Origin: Candidatus Woesearchaeota archaeon
GTDB lineage: Archaea; Nanobdellota; Nanobdellia; Woesearchaeales; ARS49
NCBI GenBank assembly: GCA_002687275.1
Contig: NYZT01000029.1
Span: 1 to 48,952 of the forward strand
Length of the DNA: 48,952 nucleotides
Reading direction: 5' to 3'
Part shown: positions 47,402-48,952 of the stretch, piece by piece
Layout of the letters: each line of letters starts with the position of its first letter
How positions within the stretch are numbered: the first letter of the stretch is position 1
The notes under the pieces: model-generated
What the model was told of the DNA's origin: nothing
The model's input: the letters and a program-made list of their open reading frames with translations, nothing else
The model's database searches: none
Position numbers and translations under genes: made by a program

Positions 47402-48952
47402 ATGAAAGTTGTTCCAGACACGAGCGCGCTAATAGAGTGTTTTCTAAGCCGAGAGGCCGTGAAGTTGAAAATAAAAGAAATACTCATCCCCGAGGCAGCG
47501 CTGGCAGAATTAGAACACCAAGCCAACAGGGGAAGGAGCACCGGCTACGTTGGCGTCGAGGAAGTAAAGCGCATCTATGACATAGCACAAAAGCAAGGCA
47601 TCGCCATCAAGTACGGCGGCAAGCGACCCTCTGCCTTTGAGATCGACCGAGCAAAAAGCGGAGAGATCGACGCAGCCATACGACAATTAGCGTATGACGA
47701 GGACGCAACCCTGGTCACAGGAGACACAGTACAAGCCAAGGTGGCAGAAGCCAAAGGCATCAAAGTAATCTTTGTAAGCAAAGAGATAAAACCCAAAAAA
47801 CTACTCCTAGATGACTTCTTTGACAAGAACACCATGAGCGTCCACCTTAGAGAGTTCGTGCCACCCAAAGCCAAAAAAGGCACGCCTGGCAAGGTAGACA
47901 TTGTTGACATAAGAAAAAAGCCCATGAGCCATGTCGAGGTAAAAGACGTAGCCAAAGAACTCATAGAAGAGGCACGATCAAGACACGGCGCCTTTGTCGA
48001 GATAGAAAGACCCGGCAGCACCATCATTAGCCTGGCAGGCTACCGAATAGTCGTGCTCAAACCCCCCTTCTGTGACGGTTGGGAGGTCACCGCAGTACGA
48101 CCCGTACGCCACCTATCCTTTGAAGACTACAAACTATCCGAAAAACTACGCGGAAGAATAGCAGAACAAGCAGAAGGCATATTGATTGCTGGAGCGCCAG
48201 GAGAAGGAAAAAGCACGTTCGCCCAAGGACTGGTGGAAGAGTACGCCAAACAATCCAAAGTCGTGAAAACCGTAGAGGCACCCAGAGATTTGGTGTTGCC
48301 AGATACGATAACACAAATGGCAGCCTCCCTCGGAAGCCCAGAAGAACTCCACGACATACTATTACTGTCCCGGCCAGACTACTCCCTCTTTGACGAGATG
48401 AGAAACCCTGCAGACTTTGGGCTTTATGCAGACCTAAGATTGGCAGGAGTGGGCATGATAGGGGTCGTGCACGGCACAAACCCCCTAGATGCCATCCAAC
48501 GCTTTATTGGTAAGATAGAACTCGGCGTCATACCCCACATTATTGATACCGTGGTGTTCATCAAAGGTGGACAAGTAGCAAAAGCGCTAAGCGTCAGCAT
48601 GCAAGTAAAAGTGCCCTCGGGCATGACCGAGGCAGACCTAGCAAGACCGGTCGTGGTGGTGGAGGACCACGAGACAGGAGACGCCCAGGCAGAAATCTAC
48701 AAGTACGGCGAAGAAACCGTCGTCGTACCAGTAAGCGCCGCACAGCAAGGCTCGCCCATGGAAGAGCTAGCCGCCAACCAAATCCAACAGCAACTCCAGA
48801 GATACCACGACAGCATACGCGTAGAGGTAAGCAACAACCGCGCGACAGTGTACGCACCCTCCTCAATCATAGGAGATATTATCGGAAGAGAAGGAAAGAA
48901 CGTACAAAAACTGGAAAAACAAATAGGCATGCGCCTAGACGTACGCGAGAGC
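47402..48952 (+). CDS. PINA-type PIN-ATPase-KH protein, 3' end outside the window
   Basis: 517 residues visible, open to the last base. N-terminal PIN nuclease fold with MKVVPDTSALIE (D6) and GEIDAAI; central ATPase with Walker A GAPGEGKST from residue 264 and SRPDYSLFDEMR as Walker B; C-terminal KH domain beginning around IIGDIIGREGKNVQKLEKQI. This PIN-ATPase-KH order is that of archaeal PINA, a hexameric branch-migration/Holliday junction ATPase and RNA/DNA-binding factor. TATA box (tctttataaac, 47370-47380) 26-27 bp before the ATG at 47402. Confidence 0.93.
   Translation, partial: MKVVPDTSALIECFLSREAVKLKIKEILIPEAALAELEHQANRGRSTGYVGVEEVKRIYDIAQKQGIAIKYGGKRPSAFEIDRAKSGEIDAAIRQLAYDEDATLVTGDTVQAKVAEAKGIKVIFVSKEIKPKKLLLDDFFDKNTMSVHLREFVPPKAKKGTPGKVDIVDIRKKPMSHVEVKDVAKELIEEARSRHGAFVEIERPGSTIISLAGYRIVVLKPPFCDGWEVTAVRPVRHLSFEDYKLSEKLRGRIAEQAEGILIAGAPGEGKSTFAQGLVEEYAKQSKVVKTVEAPRDLVLPDTITQMAASLGSPEELHDILLLSRPDYSLFDEMRNPADFGLYADLRLAGVGMIGVVHGTNPLDAIQRFIGKIELGVIPHIIDTVVFIKGGQVAKALSVSMQVKVPSGMTEADLARPVVVVEDHETGDAQAEIYKYGEETVVVPVSAAQQGSPMEELAANQIQQQLQRYHDSIRVEVSNNRATVYAPSSIIGDIIGREGKNVQKLEKQIGMRLDVRES

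Noticed and set aside
1-48952. CRISPR array, rRNA genes, insertion sequences
   Set aside because: No regularly spaced repeats, rRNA core sequences or complete transposase genes are visible on either strand.

Overview
The window is archaeal. It encodes archaeo-eukaryotic information-processing proteins: Rpo11/L, Rpo12/P, eL40, eL43, uL1, aIF5A with a hypusine loop, aIF5B, aRF1 with NIKS and GGQ, prefoldin beta, a DRG-type GTPase, NreA, SMC, RNase HII, Trm-G10 and a PIN-ATPase-KH protein. Nearly every gene has a TATA box centred about 25-27 bp upstream of its start codon, so most mRNAs are predicted to be leaderless. Small genes, many tiny membrane or zinc-ribbon proteins, very tight packing and a bacterial-looking short alanyl-tRNA synthetase suggest a DPANN lineage, perhaps Woesearchaeota or Pacearchaeota. 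The phylum is inference; the archaeal call is firm.

Layout. 1-5.3 kb: minus-strand run of uL1 (cut by the window edge), two small unknowns, a cis-prenyltransferase, an unknown with a transposase-like N-terminal module, Rpo11 and a lipoprotein plus helical-protein pair, with a short UDP-sugar dehydrogenase on the plus strand. 5.3-10.9 kb: PEP synthase, three small unknowns or DNA-binding proteins, Trm-G10 and a membrane-anchored HExxH protein. 10.9-15.3 kb, minus: operon aIF5A-eL40-site-2 protease, an inositol-monophosphatase-family protein, a SprT-like metallopeptidase and aRF1. 15.4-16.3 kb, plus: operon eL43-rpoP-prefoldin beta-UPF0147. 16.3-22.1 kb: MscS-like membrane protein, DRG GTPase, zinc-ribbon protein, aIF5B-PUA pair and two surface proteins. 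22.2-26.5 kb: AlaRS, a HEPN-like protein and CTP synthase. 26.5-34.3 kb: a degenerate Fic protein, NreA, two large unknowns, a DHH phosphoesterase and a 661-residue orphan. 34.3-36.8 kb: tRNA-Gly, three tiny membrane proteins around a candidate tandem operator, and a PIG-L deacetylase/GT4 glycosyltransferase pair. 36.8-42.8 kb, minus: SMC, RNase HII and a ClpX-like AAA+ ATPase, with initiator tRNA-Met on the plus strand. 42.8-49 kb: tRNA-Ser fused head-to-tail to a pseudo-receiver gene, small proteins, a secreted transglutaminase-like protein, aspartate kinase and a PINA-type ATPase cut by the right edge.

Regulatory design. Most genes carry their own TATA box. The clear multigene transcripts are those with 1-13 nt overlaps. 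Convergent neighbours usually overlap at their stop codons by 4-20 nt. Only two genes, uL1 and the helical protein at 28661, clearly have a leader with a Shine-Dalgarno sequence, and both carry a palindrome just upstream of it. Other candidate control elements are a 9-bp motif shared by the divergent pyrG and HEPN promoters, tandem palindromes at 34749-34770, and a tRNA-Ser transcript whose 3' processing would create a leaderless UUG-initiated mRNA.

No rRNA, CRISPR array, insertion sequence or integrated element was seen. No stretch over about 140 bp lacks a gene; these gaps hold promoters. All family calls come from motif recognition by eye, without database searches.
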